From: Rhizophagus irregularis | Taxonomy: Eukaryota > Glomeromycota > Glomeromycetes > Glomerales > Glomeraceae | Reading direction: 5' to 3' | DNA: 64,000 nucleotides | Assembly (NCBI RefSeq): GCF_026210795.1 | Contig: NC_089451.1 | Span: forward strand, 604,001 to 668,000 | Part shown: piece after piece, positions 1 through 11,235 of the stretch | How the letters are laid out: each line of letters begins with the position of its first letter | Numbering within the stretch: position 1 is the stretch's first letter | Translations under genes and position numbers: made by a program | The notes under the pieces: model-generated | Database searches by the model: none | The model's input: only the letters and a program-made list of their open reading frames with translations | What the model was told of the DNA's origin: nothing

Positions 1-1
1 C

Positions 2-1879
2 CGGGAATCAAGTACACGACAAAAGGAAAATGTTCCAAGTGATAAATGCCGAATAACAAAAAAACGATCATCTGATTTATGTTATGCTAAAATTAAAGTT
101 TCGTGGTTAGTTTCGTTAAAAATAGTCCAAATCGAACGTTGCAAAAATTCTCCAAACCATGCACATTTGTTGTTGGAATGTGATAGGATCAAACGCCCTC
201 AAGTGATTCGGACCTTAGTGGAAAAGGAAGCAATAAAAAATTACACACCACCAGCAATTGCTTCAGCTGTCAGAGAATATGCAATAAAGGAGTTAGGCCT
301 TGGTACAAGTGTTAGTGAGTTAAAACGCCAAGAAGTAGCTAATATTAAATATAAAATTCGCGGACATATGGAAAAAATTTTTATTGGTGATTCTAATTTA
401 ATGTTGGATATTTCACAATGCATGTCCTATTTAATAGAAAAGGAATATAAGGTTGAAAGATACAGCACCCACCAATCCTCTAAAGGAATCGTATTTGCAC
501 ATCCCGAACAAATAAAAAAACTTGAACAATATGGATGGCTAACCCTTATAGATTCAACTCACAAAACTAATAGATACGATTGGCATTTGTTCACCTTGTA
601 TATTCGTGATACTTATGGGTGTTGGGATGTAGGTGCTCACTTTTTCGTGAGTAATGAAAGCTGCGAAACTGTCTCACAAGCATTAAAAATAATTCGTGAT
701 AATTATTGCCACTGGTCTCCTCGGTATATTCTTTCTGATCAAAGCAGCATAGAGGCCAAGAGCATCAAGAAAGCTTTTCCTGGTATAAATGGCGGTGAAC
801 AAGAGTGTGAAGTGATTCTTTGTGTTGTGCATATTATGAGGTTGTGGATGTCAAAGATTTACGATAAAAAAACCCGGGACGTTATGGTTGCTGCAATGCA
901 CAAAAGAACAAAAATTGGTTGTGAGAAACTAATTCAAGAAGCAATAGATAACTGTGCTGTTTCTTCTATTCAAAATTACATCAAGAGGAATTACATGAAA
1001 AATACGGAACGGTGGGCACTATGGGCTCGTCAACATTCTCCTTTACTTCTGCAAGTTACCTCCACAAATCCACTAGAATCTTATCACAGCGAAATAAAAA
1101 GATTGACATCTTCAAAACATGGTTTAGTCGGTACGTCCCTCATTTTCCACAGCCTTTTTTCATTATCTAATTAATCCAACTCAATTTTTCATCTTTAATT
1201 TGTTCATTTCTATCTACCCGTTCGCTTTCTGGCTATCAATTCGTTCACAATCATTATCTGTCCATCCATCTGTTCATCCACTTCCTTTATTTTAGGTGCT
1301 GTTCAAAATATTGTTAATATTGACCTTAAGAAGCGTTCTGATTCAGAAAAAGTTGCATTTGACTTTCGTACCAAAAAAATATCTGCTCATGGTGTAGAAG
1401 ACGATATTATTGAAGAAATTCACAAGTTTCCCTTTCCACTTCAACGTTTAATCGTTAAAGAAGCTTGTGCTGTAATGAATAGACTTGAGAAAGGAAAAGG
1501 TGCACCGGGTTTAACTTCGCTTGACTGTCATTGTTTGTTCTGAAATCGATACTTGCTTCTGTGCAAGCACATCTTCCATGAACATATGTATGGAAATACA
1601 AAACTGTTAACTGCCGACGTATGGAAAATGTTTCAGGAAATGTTTGAAGAGAGCGGTTTTGAAGTATATGAAAGTCGTGAATCAGTAATAACATTTGTAC
1701 AAACAGAAAAACAAAAAGATATTGAAAATCGAAGACTAACCGTAGCTGAACTAACTGAAAGAGTCCGTGATAGATACTGGAGGGTCGAAGAGATGGGTAA
1801 CGTTAGGAGGACAGAGGCTTATATCTCTATGTTAGAGTCCTCTATAAATCCAATTATTTCACAATTTGAAAATAAATAA
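2..1879 (+). pseudogene. MULE-type transposase with SWIM zinc finger, 5' partial
   Basis: The frame is open to the left edge, so the gene starts outside the window. The upstream part has a Cys/His-rich segment ending HAHLLLECDRIKRP, which fits a FAR1/WRKY-GCM1-like DNA-binding finger. The catalytic core follows: LIDSTHKTNRYDW (first Asp), ILSDQSSIEAKSIKKAFP (second Asp) and CVVHIMRLW. An intron with donor GTACGT and acceptor TTTAG fits 1131-1295 and joins HGLVG to AVQNIVNI in phase 1. The C-terminal SWIM motif is CHC..CKH, with an in-frame TGA at 1541-1543 between its Cys pairs. Without that stop the frame would run to 1879. MULE transposases cut and paste DNA and usually leave 8-11 bp duplications; no TIR is visible here. 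The family call is firm. The pseudogene status rests on the single stop. Confidence 0.85.
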
Positions 1880-2071
1880 AATCGTAAAACTTTAAATTTT
1901 CTTTTATTTTAAAAAATTATATGCATTAAAGAATTAAGTGGCAACATTATAATTATAAATAAAATAAAATAAAAATTTTACAAGTTTTTCTAAAAACGAA
2001 AAAAAAAATACATTATCATATGTTTATCATAAATAATGCGTAATTGTTTATCTTCCGGACCAACCTTGATC

Positions 2072-2098
2072 GTCACGTGATCGCAATGATCACGTGAC
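2072..2098. repeat. Perfect 11-bp inverted repeat around two CACGTG cores
   Basis: Arms GTCACGTGATC (2072-2082) and GATCACGTGAC (2088-2098) are exact reverse complements with a 5-bp loop. CACGTG also occurs in or beside several TIR elements of this window. Confidence 0.8.
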
Positions 2099-2109
2099 TC
2101 TACCCCGCT

Positions 2110-2265
2110 TTAACGACCCCCCTTTTTTGGTGATAGCCGTTCCACAAAAAATTTTTTGCCGATTTTGTGTTGGAATGTCATGTAACATTAATTCCTAAAA
2201 AGGAAAGAAAAAATTATATGTTTTGTAATTCTGGGCGAAATTGCTTTTGGCCGAAATTATGATGT
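2110..2265. repeat. Dispersed repeat fragment, inverted relative at 9601-9722
   Basis: The blocks GGTGATAGCCGTTCCACAAA, TAATTCCTAAAAAGGAAA and GGCCGAAATTAT recur in the same order, on the opposite strand, at 9601-9722. No TIRs or duplication could be delimited, so this is an unassigned repeat fragment. Confidence 0.55.
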
Positions 2266-2453
2266 GATTAATAGAGGTCTAATCACTAATAGAAATGATA
2301 TATCCGTTTGGGATTATGCGGTGATAGTGATTATAGTCAAATTGTGATTATAGAGGGGTAATTTGTTAGTATTTAAAACCGTTTCTCAAAATCGAGTTCT
2401 TATAAAGAGGTGTGACTGTATAGGGTGTGACTGTATGGGGGTCTGACTGTATA
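2266..2453. mobile_element. Right-end fragment of the 'GACTGTA' TIR element family
   Basis: Repeated GTGATTATAG and GTGTGACTGTAT units end in GTCTGACTGTATA. The same arrangement forms the right end of the large element at 55466-62127. No matching left end is present here, so this is a truncated relative. Confidence 0.55.
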
Positions 2454-2457
2454 TGAA

Positions 2458-2629
2458 AGTCTTATTAAAAAGTTGGCGAAACTCTGGAGAAAAATGAAAC
2501 CTGACAAAACTTATTATAAATGCTGAAACTGCTGAAATCTTGCCAAAACTATAATAAAACTATAGTAAAATTTTGGAGAAACTAATCGTAGAATTTTAAA
2601 GAGATTTAGGCTGACAACCTTAGGAACTA
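2458..2629 (-). mobile_element. Truncated TAAGGTTG-type hAT-like MITE
   Basis: Read on the minus strand, it starts TAAGGTTG and continues with the TTTTGGAGAAAC-related and ACTATAATAAAACTATAG-related blocks of the copies at 45768-46012 and 46719-46962. The other terminus is lost. Confidence 0.55.
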
Positions 2630-3019
2630 TACAATATAGGAGTTACACTCCATGAAAATACAGCAGATAGGTCAACCACATTTAGTAATTTATTAAGTTT
2701 ATAAATAAATCAATACAAGTATATATAATCAGACTAAATAAAAATAAAATTGTTCTTTATTCATGAAGTGCAATATTAAATATGCTTTAAATTTCTAATA
2801 AATTTTGTAAATTTTTATAAATCCAGAATTTTTTTGGTCATAATATAACAGTTTTCTAGAATATTTTAAAATTATTAGAAATTTTATTTATAATCTATTA
2901 CTAGTATTTATTTTATAATTATTATATTGGTAATACAAAAAAAATTATTAGTTAAAAAACTAGTAATTTACTTATGTATCAGAAAATCTGGTAAAATTAA
3001 AATAACTATTCTTAATTTT
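2630..3019. other. AT-rich stretch, no feature seen
   Basis: No open frame of useful length, repeat pair or splice structure is visible. Confidence 0.5.
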
Positions 3020-3034
3020 TAAATTTTAACTTCT

Positions 3035-4857
3035 GGATCACATGGACCATTTTTTCCCAAGAAAATTTCAGCAACTTTTTCATTAAAAAATGGCTTACGA
3101 CAATAATAACCAACCTCTAGTTGACTATTTAAAAGTCAAACAACATATTAACAACCTTGGAGATAGTTCTTTTCTTAACTTTTTGAAGATTGGCCTAAGA
3201 GAATATGCCGCAAATAATATAAATGAAAAACACATAGTTAATACCGTTAAACAAACTGCTGGCGAAGACTTAGCACCTTATGAAGCCCTATTATCTGAAT
3301 TTCGAGATGTTTTTAGTATCTTTGGAATGAAGAACCTTACCAAACTTTATCACTTTCTCTTTATTGTATTTACATACTCTTAACATTTTCAACTTCGTCT
3401 TGGCAGGACGATAACTTTTGGAAGCAAAGCTTTACGACGTCATTACAACAAACCAATTACGTGTCCAGTTTCACAGAAAATGCCTCGACAGATATGGAAA
3501 TTTATGCATATCCTGAACCTCAATCACAATTACAGCAACTTGTAGCACAAATTGAGTCAAAAGTAGATCAGATGGAGGAAGAGCCCTCTATTCCTGTCTC
3601 ACTTTAAACTCTTAAAGCAGATGCCGTAGCTTTTACTTCTAAAGGAAAAGGAAGGAAGCAAATTTCCTATGCGGAAGCAGTTAAACAGGACTCGAATAGT
3701 GACTCCAGCAGACCAAACTCGCCTTCTCCTAAAATGAATAAAAAGATGAAAAAAACTGCGCCCGTTTCAAAAACTAGCTCGTCTAGTACTAGCTGTAAGG
3801 CTCCTAAGAAACAACCTACTACACCTGCGCTCAAAACAATTAGCACTGTGATAACAGGATACAATCCCAAAATTAAGGAGAATATTCAAGAAATCACAGT
3901 ATATGATATTCCCTTCCGATGGACCCAACTTGATGTTCTTAATCACTTAAAGGCCTGGGATCAAGTTATTGCGATTAAATTTAAATCGCAACAGAAATAA
4001 ACTACCGTTACTGTATCAGTGAACGCAAAAAGCACGCGTTGGATGCATGGAATAGTAGAGCGTAAAGCCGGCTAACATGGAGATTTACCCATAAGATGGT
4101 TTCAAGCTACTTGGGATCTAAAACAAAGAAAAGAACGGGAGCGATTCATTGGAATTCCTGTTTTTATTACCATTGCAACCTTATACCTGGAAAATCCTGT
4201 TTACTCTATTCTTACACCTGTGAGGTGTAAAGCATTTAAATTAATTCAAGATAGGGGCACCTGCAAATTGATAACTTACTACGAATCATAGGCTGACTTG
4301 AATAAAGTTATTGATAAGGCTTTCAGTTTACTTGAATTTACAGGTGATTGGAAAAGGTATTACTCCCCCTAATTTAAAGCAAAGAAGGAACTGCCATCAG
4401 AAGGTAAAACAAGATGACAATTCCAAGATATCACAGAATAATACTAATACATTTAAGCTAGATAAGAAACAAAAGGAGACTAAGCGAACTAAGAAAATTG
4501 ATAAGAGCTTAAACGACGTTGACAAACTAACTGTTTTAGCTGAAATTAAATCAATGCTAAGAAAATTAGGAGTATCTTGAGAAATTCTGTACAGAATGAT
4601 CAGTGAGGCCTAGTTTTAGAAGTGTAGTAGTTGTAAGGTGGTTTTGTTGTCGGCTTTTACCTTTTATTTTTTATTTTTATTTTTATTTTTGTTGTTTTCG
4701 TTTTATTTTTTTTTGGTATGAAGTGTCATTTGACGCAAGTGTCTTCGAAACATTCTGTTACGCGGGAGTGGGGGACTTTCCTTATTTGTATCTTGTATTG
4801 TTACAATGTTATCATAAAGTTTCGACCAGTCATACTATAAATAAAAAAAAATAAAAT
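3035..4857 (+). mobile_element. ORF1-only non-LTR-like retroelement, copy A (old)
   Basis: The 14-bp direct repeat AAATTTTAACTTCT flanks the unit at 3021-3034 and 4858-4871. The 3' end is an A-rich tail (ATAAATAAAAAAAAATAAAA). The unit holds one ORF1-like gene and about 280 bp of 3' sequence, with no reverse transcriptase. The target-site duplication plus A-rich tail is the signature of target-primed reverse transcription. It is a divergent relative of copies B-E, which carry 14-17 bp duplications of their own. Its 5' end, GGATCACATGGACC, lacks the CTCTTTCC leader of the others. Confidence 0.8.
3090..4580 (+). pseudogene. ORF1-like protein of retroelement copy A, decayed
   Basis: An ATG at 3090 opens 97 codons. 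The frame then breaks and resumes with SSWQDDNFWKQSF, which aligns with the SRSWDNFSTQF region of the intact copies. Later fragments keep family landmarks: EITVYDIPFRWTQLDVLNHL (first RRM-like unit), PIRWFQATWDLKQRKERERF (linker), a KAFKLIQ-type second unit, a Lys-rich tail and the terminal LAEIKSMLRKLGV. Several in-frame stops (for example TAA at 3605-3607, and after KFKSQQK) and at least one frameshift separate them. The intact relatives are about 501 residues long. Divergence and decay make this the oldest copy here. Confidence 0.75.
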
Positions 4858-5157
4858 AAATTTTAACTTCTATGTACTGATGTTACTATTTTGAAAAAAA
4901 ATATTGGTATATTAAATTATTAGTATAATGATATATAATAGATTTTTACAATCATTTAATTTTAACTTACATTATACTAATTAAAATTCAATACATACTA
5001 CCAAATTGAATTTATATTCAGTAAGAAATAGTAATTTATTATTGCAAGAAAATTAGCCAAAAGTAATATAAATCAGATTTTTATATATGTTACTATAAAG
5101 AAAACAAAAAAATTGTATCAGTATATATTAGAAGTTTGATATTTATATTCTATTTTA

Positions 5158-6048
5158 CAGTAGGCGATCAAAAGTATACGGACACTTTTCAAAATGAAAA
5201 AATTTATATACATAATAATAAAATTAAAATAAAAAATTAAGTTAAACATATTCATCGTCTTTATTTATTAAACTTTATTAAACTAGATAAAAATTTATTG
5301 ATAAATTTCATTTTCATTTGTGCGCTTAATTCTATGAGATATGTAATTGATCGACATTTAAAATATACCAGAGAAATATATTTTATGCATTTTTTTTTCA
5401 TATACTTTTCAAGTATTTTATCAAGAAATTTAATATAACATGCAAACATAATGTAAATAATAAAATTTTGCATAAGTTTATTAGCTCAATGTAAGGTTAT
5501 CAAGTAAAATTTTACATGAGTTTACAGAATTTGCAAAATTCATATAAATTTAAGATTTATTAAGAATATTTCAGTATCTAGTGATTGGATTTTTATGATC
5601 TTAGATTTATTAGATCTGCCTCATTGAGTTTATTCGAATGATAATAAAATAACAATTGTAAAATCAATATTTGGCACACAATTATATTTTAATTATTTAG
5701 AATTATTCTATACTATCATATTTTGATTCAATGATCAGATTTTCACGATGTTTAGCTCATTAGATTCGCCTCATCGAGACGATTCAAATGATACTAAAAT
5801 CATATTTATTAGAACGATATTGATTAAGTTACATTATTTTCAAATTTTGTGAACCGTATAATAAAATTAAAATAATTTATGCCATAGATAGTTTCATATT
5901 TCTAAAAAATTCTGAAAAATATAAAGCATAAAATTTTGTTTATTATGATTACAAATATTAGATTATAAATTATTTATATCACATTAATACATAATTTTTT
6001 GCATAATTTGGTAAAACAAAGTGTCCTTATACTTTTGATCACCTACTG
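5158..6048. mobile_element. Mariner/Tc1-like non-autonomous element, 891 bp
   Basis: The left end CAGTAGGCGATCAAAAGTAT and the reverse complement of the right end, CAGTAGGTGATCAAAAGTAT, match over about 31 bp with two differences. TA dinucleotides lie immediately outside both ends (5156-5157, 6049-6050). The interior is AT-rich with no transposase. It holds two diverged copies of a module (around 5580-5650 and 5730-5800) containing GATTYGCCTCATYGAG, found also in unrelated elements at 36.6, 55.7 and 61.8 kb. Confidence 0.8.
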
Positions 6049-6467
6049 TAATTAAAGAAAAAAACTTAAAAATCAATTTTTTCTTTTTTTTTAACAATCA
6101 GTTTTAGATTTTTAATAATAAAGATTTATATTTTATACTTATAATTAATATAGTAATCATAAAAGAAATATTTATTACATAAAAAATTCAAAACCAAATA
6201 AAGTATGCTTAAAGGAAGGAAATGCTTATACAGGAGATACTTATAGGTAGGATCAACTGTATTAAAAAAAAAATAATTTTTTTTACTTTTATATTTTTCT
6301 TTATAAATCTACCTTTATAATATATTACAATCTATAATTTAATATTAAAAGCTTTATATCAGATACATGTGGTATGAGGGATTACTAAGCAGGGGTTACA
6401 CAACGGTAATGTACTATCAGCTAAAATTTTTTTTTTAAAAAAAAATATTACATTTTAATTTCCAACC
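6049..6467 (+). promoter_or_regulatory. Upstream region of the RanBP1 gene
   Basis: This is AT-rich intergenic DNA between the mariner-like element and the RanBP1 start codon. A long T run then A run at about 6427-6445 precedes TCCAACCATGG. No specific factor site or TATA box can be assigned with confidence. Confidence 0.3.
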
Positions 6468-7626
6468 ATGGCTGATACTGCCGATACTGAGAATAAGCAA
6501 GTCGTTACGGAATCTTCAAGGGGAACTGAAGAAGTAAGAATAATTTGACGCGTTTGTATAGTGTGCAGTAATATTTATCTTATCTTTCTTTTAATAAATA
6601 GGAGGACGTGGTTCCTTCACCTGACATTCACTTTGAGCCCCTTGTCAGTCTTGACGAGGTTGAGGTGAAAACATTTGAAGAAGACGAGGATGTTTTATTT
6701 AAAATGTGAGTAAATAGAACAAGGTTGAGATCCTATATTTTTATTTCTAATGTATGAATGAGTGAAGCCCTTATCCTTGGTTAGCCAACAGCAAATTCAC
6801 TTGCTTTTTACAGCCTTTCAAAATAGAAGGGAAAATGGACTGCAAGTTTGCTAATCTGTTGAAGATTAAATGGGGGAAATTCTGTGAGATCGAATTATAA
6901 TAGGACCATCTCTACACTGCGAGCTTCCAAACATATTTAATAAATATAATTGTTGGTTTTTTTTAATTAGGCGCGCCAAACTTTTTCGATTTGATAAACC
7001 CTTAAAGGAATGGAAAGAACGAGGCACTGGAGATGTTCGTTTTCTTCAGCATAAAGAAACAAAAAAAATTCGTCTAGTAATGCGACGAGATAAGACTCAT
7101 AAAGTTTGCGCCAATCATTACAGTAAGTGCGAATCTATTTTAAGAAATTTAATTTATTTTTTATGCGATTCCGATGTTTAAACCCATAGTATATTCTAGT
7201 TACTTCCGAAATGCAACTTTCCCCAAATGTTGGATCAGATCGCTCGTGGGTGTGGAATGTTAATGCTGACGTTTCTGATGGCGAACCAAAAGCAGAAACG
7301 TTAGCTATTCGGTTTGCAAATATTGAAAGTACGTTTTATAAGATATATGTGCTGTTTACATTCATTATGTGTAAGACCCATTTTAATATAATGATATATT
7401 TAATGGAATAGATGCTAATTCCTTTAAAGAGAAGTTTTATGAAATGCAAAAGATGAACATCGAAATTAAAGAAGCAAAGAAAAATGAAACTCCTAAGAAG
7501 GATGATGAAAAAAACAATGTAAAAGATGAGAAAGACAAAAAAGATGAAAAAGATGAAAAGAAACAAAAGGATGAAAAAGATGAAAAGGATGAAAAGGATG
7601 AAAAGGATGAGGAAAAAACTTCTTAA
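6468..7626 (+). CDS. Ran-binding protein 1 (RanBP1/Yrb1 family)
   Basis: Spliced model: 6468-6533, 6602-6705, 6971-7122, 7200-7328, 7412-7626. All introns are GT-AG with GTAAGA, GTGAGT, GTAAGT and GTACGT donors. The frame closes exactly at 221 residues. The Ran-binding domain is plain: [74 protein letters not shown] and [20 protein letters not shown]. RanBP1 binds Ran-GTP and, with RanGAP, stimulates GTP hydrolysis so that export complexes fall apart in the cytoplasm. Yeast Yrb1 is about 200 residues, so the length fits. The last 50 or so residues are a Lys/Asp/Glu repeat tail ([12 protein letters not shown]), longer and more repetitive than expected. This is the only clear housekeeping gene in the window. 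Confidence 0.93.
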
Positions 7627-8096
7627 ATATGTTTATTTCATCCAAATTAAGCCAATTAAACTATTATTATTAAACATTCAGTAATAATCATTTACAATAA
7701 TTATCTATTAATAATGAAAGTTAGTAATAACTTAAAAACAAAACCAATAAATAATAAAATTGTAATTAACTGAATCCAACAATAACAATCTAATTATAAA
7801 GCCATATAAGTAAAATTTTCTGGTTTTTTTATTAGCATTTCTTTTCAGAATATTATAATTAAAACTGAAATTATAACCAAAAGTTGAAAAACAATAAGCT
7901 TATATAGCAAAATTACCAAAATACTAAAATATCAAAACTGCTTAAACTATTAAAACTTTCTAAAATTCTAAAAAATAATATTAATTAATAAAAGTTATTA
8001 CTATAAAAATTACTATAAAATTTTTTATATTATAAAATTAATCCAAAAATTAGTAAATTTTACTTTAATTTTATTTAATTTCAATATTTTATAGTA
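7627..8096. other. AT-rich downstream region of RanBP1
   Basis: Presumably contains the RanBP1 3' UTR. Short TTATTA/TAATAA motifs abound, but no polyadenylation site can be singled out and no other gene is visible. Confidence 0.4.
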
Positions 8097-8105
8097 AATT
8101 TATTA

Positions 8106-8476
8106 GGGTATTGCTAAATATCACCAGTGGTGATCATCACCACACCACTTAATTCTGGCTGAAAATTATAATTTTGGCCAGAGTTAAAAAACACATCGTA
8201 AATTTTTTTTAAAAAATTTCAATATGTGTAAAACAAACCTGAAAAAAATTTTTTTTAAAACAAAAAATTGTATTTTGCTTATAAAATCAAACTTTCCTAT
8301 TTTTCTCAAAAACTATCTAAACAACAGCCTTTATAATCTAAGGCAAACTTGTTCTACCCATAAATTTACATATAATAATGATATTTATATTATAATTAGA
8401 ATAATATTTCAGTCAAAAATTTTTGAAAATTCAAAAAATATGTGATGATCACCACTGGTGATATTTAGTAATACCC
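8106..8476. mobile_element. MITE with 9-bp target duplication (MULE-like), 371 bp
   Basis: The left end GGGTATTGCTAAATATCACC and the reverse complement of the right end, GGGTATTACTAAATATCACC, continue matching through AGTGGTGATCATCA (about 34 bp, one mismatch). The 9-bp direct repeat AATTTATTA lies at 8097-8105 and 8477-8485. A 9-bp duplication is typical of Mutator-like elements. There is no transposase inside. A related single end, GGGTATTGTTAAAT, lies at 8533. Confidence 0.8.
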
Positions 8477-8485
8477 AATTTATTA

Positions 8486-9470
8486 AATATAAATTTTACT
8501 TTAATTTATATATTTATAAACTATTTTTTAAGGGTATTGTTAAATCTTCTAGTGGACAATTTGGTTAGAATTATAAAATACTAGGCTAGAATTAAAAAAT
8601 ACTGATTATAAAATTTTAACTTATTGCGGTTTTCAAATTAATGTGATTGGCAAATTTTTTTAATAAATAAATATCAACTGCAGAATTATTATGAAAAGTG
8701 ATTATGTGGGTATATAAACTATAAATGTTATTTGATTTACATAATGCTAAGCTAACACTATATCATGTTCAAAATATTTTTTACTATTCGTTTCATATTT
8801 TCACTAGCAATATACAACTTGATAGTTTCGATTTCTATAATTGATTTCCAACTTTATTTTATGTAATTCTTATTATTATATTAGTGGTTACCATATTAAA
8901 AAGTACCAGAACAAAAAATAATTAACCATTAATTATTAGAAATAACTTTCTGAATATAATTTGTATAGGAATTTCAGTTATTTTCAGTTATTTTCAGTTT
9001 TTTCGTTATAATTGATTAACAAATTACCTGATCACACTAATCGAAAAATACAATAAATAATAATATATTAATAAATAATAAATATTGATTTAATGTTAAT
9101 CATAACAAAATTTTAAATTTTTGTTAAAAAAACTTTTAGTAAAGTGAAAAATCAAAAAATTAAAATTTTGCATTTTTTTTAAAAAACAATTTTTTTGATT
9201 TTAGACAAATTTTTTCTTTTTGTAAATTTACATATAAATAACTGTTTTTTAAAAAATTGAATTAGTGAAAATCACTAGTGTAATAATCATTAATGGTAAC
9301 ATTTTTTTTATTTTAAAGTAAATATTAAGAGTTTAATTCCATATAATAAAAACAAAACATTACAAATATAAAAATAATACTTAATTTACCTGGTACAAAT
9401 ATGCTTATATATTAAAAAAAAAATAGATGCAGAAAAAATAAAATAAAAAAAAAGAGTCTCACATAGTGCT
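8486..9470. other. AT-rich region with one stray MITE end
   Basis: GGGTATTGTTAAAT at about 8533 resembles the left end of the 371-bp MITE just before it; no partner end was found. The rest is AT-rich with no credible coding signal. Confidence 0.4.
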
Positions 9471-9537
9471 CTGAAACGAGTCATTGACTCGTACGATTGG
9501 TCGAAATGAAAATGATGAAAATTACAATCAAATCAAA

Positions 9538-9865
9538 TCGATTCGAGTCGAGTTAATAATTTAATAAAATCGAGTCAAGTCAAGTTAAGCCGAATTAAAT
9601 ATAATTCCGGCCAAATTCATGGAATTTCCTTTTTGGAAATTATGTTACACAAAATTCAAGACGAAAATTTTTTGAAAATTACAAAAATGGAATTTTGTGG
9701 AATGGCTATTACCAAAAAAAGGAAATGATTGGCATATCGAATAAAATCACGTGATTTAATTCGACTCGACTCGATTCGGTTTGACGGGTTTACTAACTCG
9801 ACTCGAATTGAAATGTTTTTATATTTTTATAATTTTAACTCGACTCGACTCGACTCAATTTAACT
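9538..9865. repeat. Inverted GAGTCGA/TCGACTC block around a dispersed repeat
   Basis: Left arm units CGAGTCGAGTTAA and CGAGTCAAGTCAAGTTAAG (about 9541-9590) face right arm units TCGACTCGACTCGA and CTCGACTCGACTCGACTC (about 9757-9860). Between them lies the inverted relative (9601-9722) of the repeat at 2110-2265, and a CACGTG motif. A MITE-like fold-back structure is likely, but its ends are not defined. Confidence 0.55.
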
Positions 9866-10169
9866 AAAGCATTCTTTAGAACTAATTTAAATACATCTAA
9901 TTTTCTTAGTATCAACTTTATTTTTACTAATATTAAAAACTTATCAATACCATTTAAGTCTCAATTTTCTTAATTTTTTTGACCATCTTTTGCTTCTTAC
10001 TCAATTGAGTATTAGTATTATTTGTTTAAACCTTAGAGTCATCTTTTTAATTTATTTTCTGAGAGGATCTAAAGGTAAAATATTTTATCTAATCATCAGT
10101 AAATTCGTCTAAACTAAATAATTTACCAATGCTTTATATTTTAAGGATATAAGTAGAACTCTAAATAGG

Positions 10170-11235
10170 TCAGATCAGATCAGATCAGATCAATTGGTTA
10201 ACCTAACTTGAAACTTTTTTTTAGGTTAAATCAGGTTAGGCGACCTGTACCGAATTGCACTAAGCTTATCTGATCTATTTGATCTTAATAGATTAGATTA
10301 GTTGGTTAATCTGATTTTTTTAGAATGGATAATTATTTATAAATAAAAATGAAAAAAACATCAGATTATAAAAAATAATAAAAAATATTACAAACTGGCA
10401 TTTTTTATAAATAAAAGTAAAAAAAATGCCATAAACTGGTAATTTTAATAAATAATACTAGAACGGCATTTTTTTTATAAAAAATAATGAAAATGCCATA
10501 AACCAGCATTTTTATAAATAAATGCCAGAATGGTGTTTTTTTTCATAAATAATTATAAAAAAATACTACATCCTAGCATTTTTCATTAAAAAATGTAAAA
10601 AAATGCCATAAGTCAGCATTTTTCATAAAAGAAATGAAAAAATACCATAAACTGGTATTTTCATAAATAAAAGTGAAAAAAAATGCCAAAATAGCGTTTT
10701 TAATAAATATGAAAAAATACTATAAACTGGCATTTTTCATAAATAAAAGTAAAAAAATGTTGGAATGGCATTTTTTCATAAATAAATATTAAAAAATGCC
10801 ATAAATCAGCATTTTTTATAAATAAAAGCAAAAAAAAATGCTAGAATGGCATTTTTTTCATAAATAAATATAAAAAAATGCCATAAACCAGCATTTTTCA
10901 TAAATAAAGTGCAAAAATGCCAAAATAGCGTTTTTTTATAAATAAATATGAAAAAATGCCATAAACTGGCATTTTTACATTTTCATAAATAAATATAAAA
11001 AAATACCATAAATCAGCATTTTTTATAAATAAAAATAAAAAAACACTAGAATGGCATTTTTTTTATAAATAAATATAAAAAAACACCATAAATTGTAAAA
11101 ATCCAGTTTTTTATTTTTAGGTTAACAGGTCAACCAGATCAGGTTGAAGCCTTAACATGATCTGGTACTAGATCATAGATTTGATAACTTGATTTGATTA
11201 TTTCAGATCAACCTGATCAGGTCATCTGAAATCAC
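10170..11235. repeat. Minisatellite framed by GATCAG-rich inverted ends
   Basis: From about 10330 to 11095, a unit of roughly 50-60 bp recurs a dozen or more times. It combines TGCCATAAACTGGCA-like short palindromes with TTTTTCATAAATAAA spacers. The flanks are rich in GATCAG and TGATC: GATCAGATCAGATCAGATCA near 10172 and TCAACCTGATCAGGTCATC near 11206. Both flanks also contain GGTTAA and GGTCA blocks. The whole could be one element with degenerate termini and a satellite core; termini and duplication were not established. Confidence 0.6.

Noticed and set aside
4603-4854. 83-codon hydrophobic frame
   Set aside because: It lies in the T-rich 3' UTR and tail of retroelement A; Phe/Tyr content comes from T runs.
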